The position numbers and the translations under genes are program-made. From Sindora glabra (lineage: Eukaryota; Streptophyta; Magnoliopsida; Fabales; Fabaceae), in NCBI GenBank assembly GCA_020226215.1, contig CM035225.1, positions 10,055,868 through 10,119,867 on the forward strand: a stretch of 64,000 nt of DNA, in the 5' to 3' direction. Under the pieces are notes generated by a model that had not been told where the DNA came from, did no database searches, and was given only the letters and a program-made list of their open reading frames with translations. Below are positions 61,810 through 64,000 of this stretch, one piece after another (the first letter of the stretch is position 1; every line of letters starts with the position of its first letter).

Positions 61810-62095
61810 TTGATTAATTAAAGAATGACTTTTTTAATAATGAAAAAATTATTTTTATTCTAAAATATATTATATTTTATATTTTATTAATGGAAGAATT
61901 TTTTAATGATAATGAAAAATATTTTCATATTAAATTTATTATTTTTTTATTGATAAAAATATTTTTGGTGGTGATGGAAACATAAATTTCATATTAAAAT
62001 ATATTATATTTTTTACTAATGATAAAAATAATATTTAATAATTAAAAATGACTCTCATATGAAAGTATATTATTTTTTTAATTAAAGTATGAAAA
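61810..62095. repeat. Degenerate AT-rich tandem array
   Basis: Blocks of the form TAAAATATATTATATTTT...AATG.TAA...AAAAATNATTTT recur with roughly 60-75 bp spacing across 61860-62080. Divergence is high. Confidence 0.5.
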
Positions 62096-62626
62096 CTGCT
62101 AGATTACATATAAAAGATAAATAGAAAAACAATTCTAAAAACAAACTCTACGTCTGTATAATAATATTAAGAGAAATTTTGATATTTTATGTCAAAAATA
62201 TTATTCGACCTTGCGCAAATGCTGTACTTAACAGTTGGTGGACAAAAATTTTTAATCCGGAGGAAAGTTTAGTGAAAATTAATCATTTAGAGGTGATTTA
62301 TATGGATTCTAAATACAAACGGATGTTTTGCGTATATTTTTAATATTATAAGAGATTTCAAAGTATTTTTTTCAAAAATTTATATTAATAGATGTATGTT
62401 CACCGGAAGGTATATTAATCTCAAACAAATTTTATTTATCAATAAATAATGATTTGAATCATGTGAGGTGAAATCCATTAACTCAAAAAAAAGTTTATAA
62501 GAAATTTTAAACTATTTTTAACAGAAAATCAAAATATTAAGTTAAGAAATAATATATTTAATAAAAATTAGATAAAAATAATACTAAATTTAAATTTTCA
62601 ATGCCAACCGAGCACTTTCCTTCTAC

Positions 62627-62805
62627 AGAATATGCAAGACTTCTCTGTGGTTGTTTGTAAAGCTCCTTGAAATGTACTGTTTAACAAAAAAAAATGTTTA
62701 TTTTCAGTATTGATGTAATATTGGGACGTATCAGACTCCCTGTGGTTGCTTGGGGAGCCTGTTCAAATGTACTATTTAACAAAAAAACGTGTTTATTGAA
62801 ATTAT
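62627..62805. repeat. Spaced ~110-bp duplication
   Basis: CTCTGTGGTTGTTTGTAAAG with AAATGTACTGTTTAACAAAA (62643-62690) recurs as CCCTGTGGTTGCTTGGGGAG with AAATGTACTATTTAACAAAA (62739-62790). Both copies are followed by a GTTTATT block. Confidence 0.8.
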
Positions 62806-63276
62806 TTTCCCATACCCTCAACTCAATTTTTTTTTATAATTTGAATCCCACATATTATCGAAAAAATTAACATTTTTATTTTAATATTGAAAGATAATAG
62901 TAAAATGATTATTAAATTATATAAAATTATAATTTTATTTTTAAATAATAATTCATGTATATAATTTTATTCTTAAAAAATTATACAAAAATAAAATTTA
63001 TATTAAAAAATAAAATTATATATACAAATTATTATTTAAGAATAAAATTATAACTTCACATCATTTAAGAAATATTTTAATGCTTTGAAATATTAGGGAC
63101 TATTATTAATTTTTCCTCATATTAATTCATTTTTATTTTAGCATCTTTCTTGTAATATAGTTATCATGCCCTTTCAATCAAAATCAGAATCTTAATTGAA
63201 CAATTGTTTCCGTTTCAAGCAGTTGAGCATTATATGTCAGTCAATTACGGTTGATCCCTTAAGTATAACACATTTT

Positions 63277-63621
63277 TAGCTGGCGTCTGGTTCACAAAAT
63301 TTTACATTCTTAAAAAATTATACATTTTTAAAAATTTGATTTCTGAAAATTTAATTAACAGAAATATAACATTCATATGTTTAATTTATTATAAATTTTT
63401 CTGAAAATATTTTAATATCACATTCTTATTATATGAGAATCTGGAATACTTACTTTTTCTCTATGGAAATATTTTAGAGGAATATTGGACTAAAAAATTT
63501 TTTGAAAATGTGACATTCTCAGATTTTCATTTTCAAATTTTGAATCAAACATGAAAATGTAATATTCTCTTAAAATTTTTCTAAAAATGTTAAAAACATT
63601 GCATAAACCAAACGCCATCTA
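63277..63621. mobile_element. MITE, 345 bp, with 18-bp terminal inverted repeats
   Basis: The left end is TAGCTGGCGTCTGGTTCA and the reverse complement of the right end is TAGATGGCGTTTGGTTTA, matching at 15 of 18 positions. The interior is AT-rich, non-coding and partly self-complementary (TGAAAATnTnAnATTCTnA-type blocks on both sides). The TAG start is seen in some hAT-type elements, but no 8-bp target-site duplication is visible, so the superfamily is open. Confidence 0.75.
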
Positions 63622-64000
63622 AGAAAAACGTCCCCAACTATCATCTGCCGCCATTTCATAAAGAAGGCAAGACCCAATGGTTTAGCCATAAGTTTTTCCC
63701 TATTTGTGAATTTACAACTTGCATTTATGATGAATTAATATTTTACTTATTTAAATTATTTTTATTCAAAATTTAACATAAAATTTATATAAATTGGATA
63801 TAATTTTTACTACTTAAAATTTTAGTTTGACTTGAGGTTTACTCAAAATTAATTTATCTAAAAAATTTAGGTAATTTAATTTTAAGTAAGTGTTAAATTA
63901 AGTTAAAATTTGAGAAAGTAAAAATTATGTATAATATATGTGAATTCCTTGTTAAATTATAAAATAATTTAAATAAATAAAGTACGGATGGATATATTTT

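Larger units (their letters stand above)
60996..64000. other. AT-rich intergenic region with repeats, no gene seen
   Basis: No coding frame could be supported. Contains a long imperfect hairpin (61400-61760), a degenerate tandem array (61810-62095), a spaced duplication (62627-62800) and a MITE with clear inverted ends (63277-63621). The remainder is low-complexity A/T. Confidence 0.6.

Noticed and set aside
1..64000. Bacterial-type systems (CRISPR arrays, operons, toxin-antitoxin, prophage)
   Set aside because: The window is plant nuclear DNA with intron-containing plant genes; no regular spacer-repeat array or prokaryotic gene was seen.

Overview
The window is eukaryotic nuclear DNA from a flowering plant, most likely a eudicot. 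It is very AT-rich, the genes carry GT-AG introns, and every recognisable protein belongs to a plant family. No species can be named from the sequence. I see no tRNA, rRNA, CRISPR array or bacterial-type operon, and no convincing undescribed multi-gene system. The interest lies in intact genes next to decayed ones, and in a rich set of repeats.

Four genes look intact. A seven-helix membrane protein (resembling the plant candidate-GPCR CAND1 type) is on the minus strand at 22757-23959, with a non-coding first exon near 25425-25610. A single-exon DUF579 glucuronoxylan 4-O-methyltransferase (GXM type) lies at 50894-51775. An eight-exon RABD1-type Rab GTPase lies at 53025-55296. A two-exon RABA2/RAB11-type Rab GTPase is on the minus strand at 57733-60754. 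The last three form a gene-dense right end and all act in or around the Golgi and post-Golgi system: xylan methylation, ER-Golgi traffic and trans-Golgi/cell-plate traffic. This may be chance.

Five gene remnants were found. An ABCF4/GCN20-type ABC protein (11718-15244) is split by a decayed Ty1/Copia element, and its likely promoter and non-coding exon lie at 6340-6555. A CLC-c-type chloride channel fragment (15462-17290) follows directly behind it. A Myb/SANT-like transposon-associated protein (37865-38345, minus) and a GNAT acetyltransferase (39350-39845, minus) sit in the repeat-rich middle. A CDK-like Ser/Thr kinase (43708-48803) keeps all eight exons and its splice sites but has at least five frame-disrupting indels.

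The rest is repeat-rich. The stretch 25620-43150 holds no intact gene; it contains tandem duplications, microsatellites, MITE-like elements, a compact GC-rich 98-bp hairpin and retroelement debris. Other notable repeats are an inverted-repeat element at 18115-19862, a MITE with clear inverted ends at 63277-63621, and tandem duplications at 4735, 7178, 26391, 27830, 46128, 55631 and 62627.

All protein identities rest on family motifs recalled from knowledge. No database search was run.
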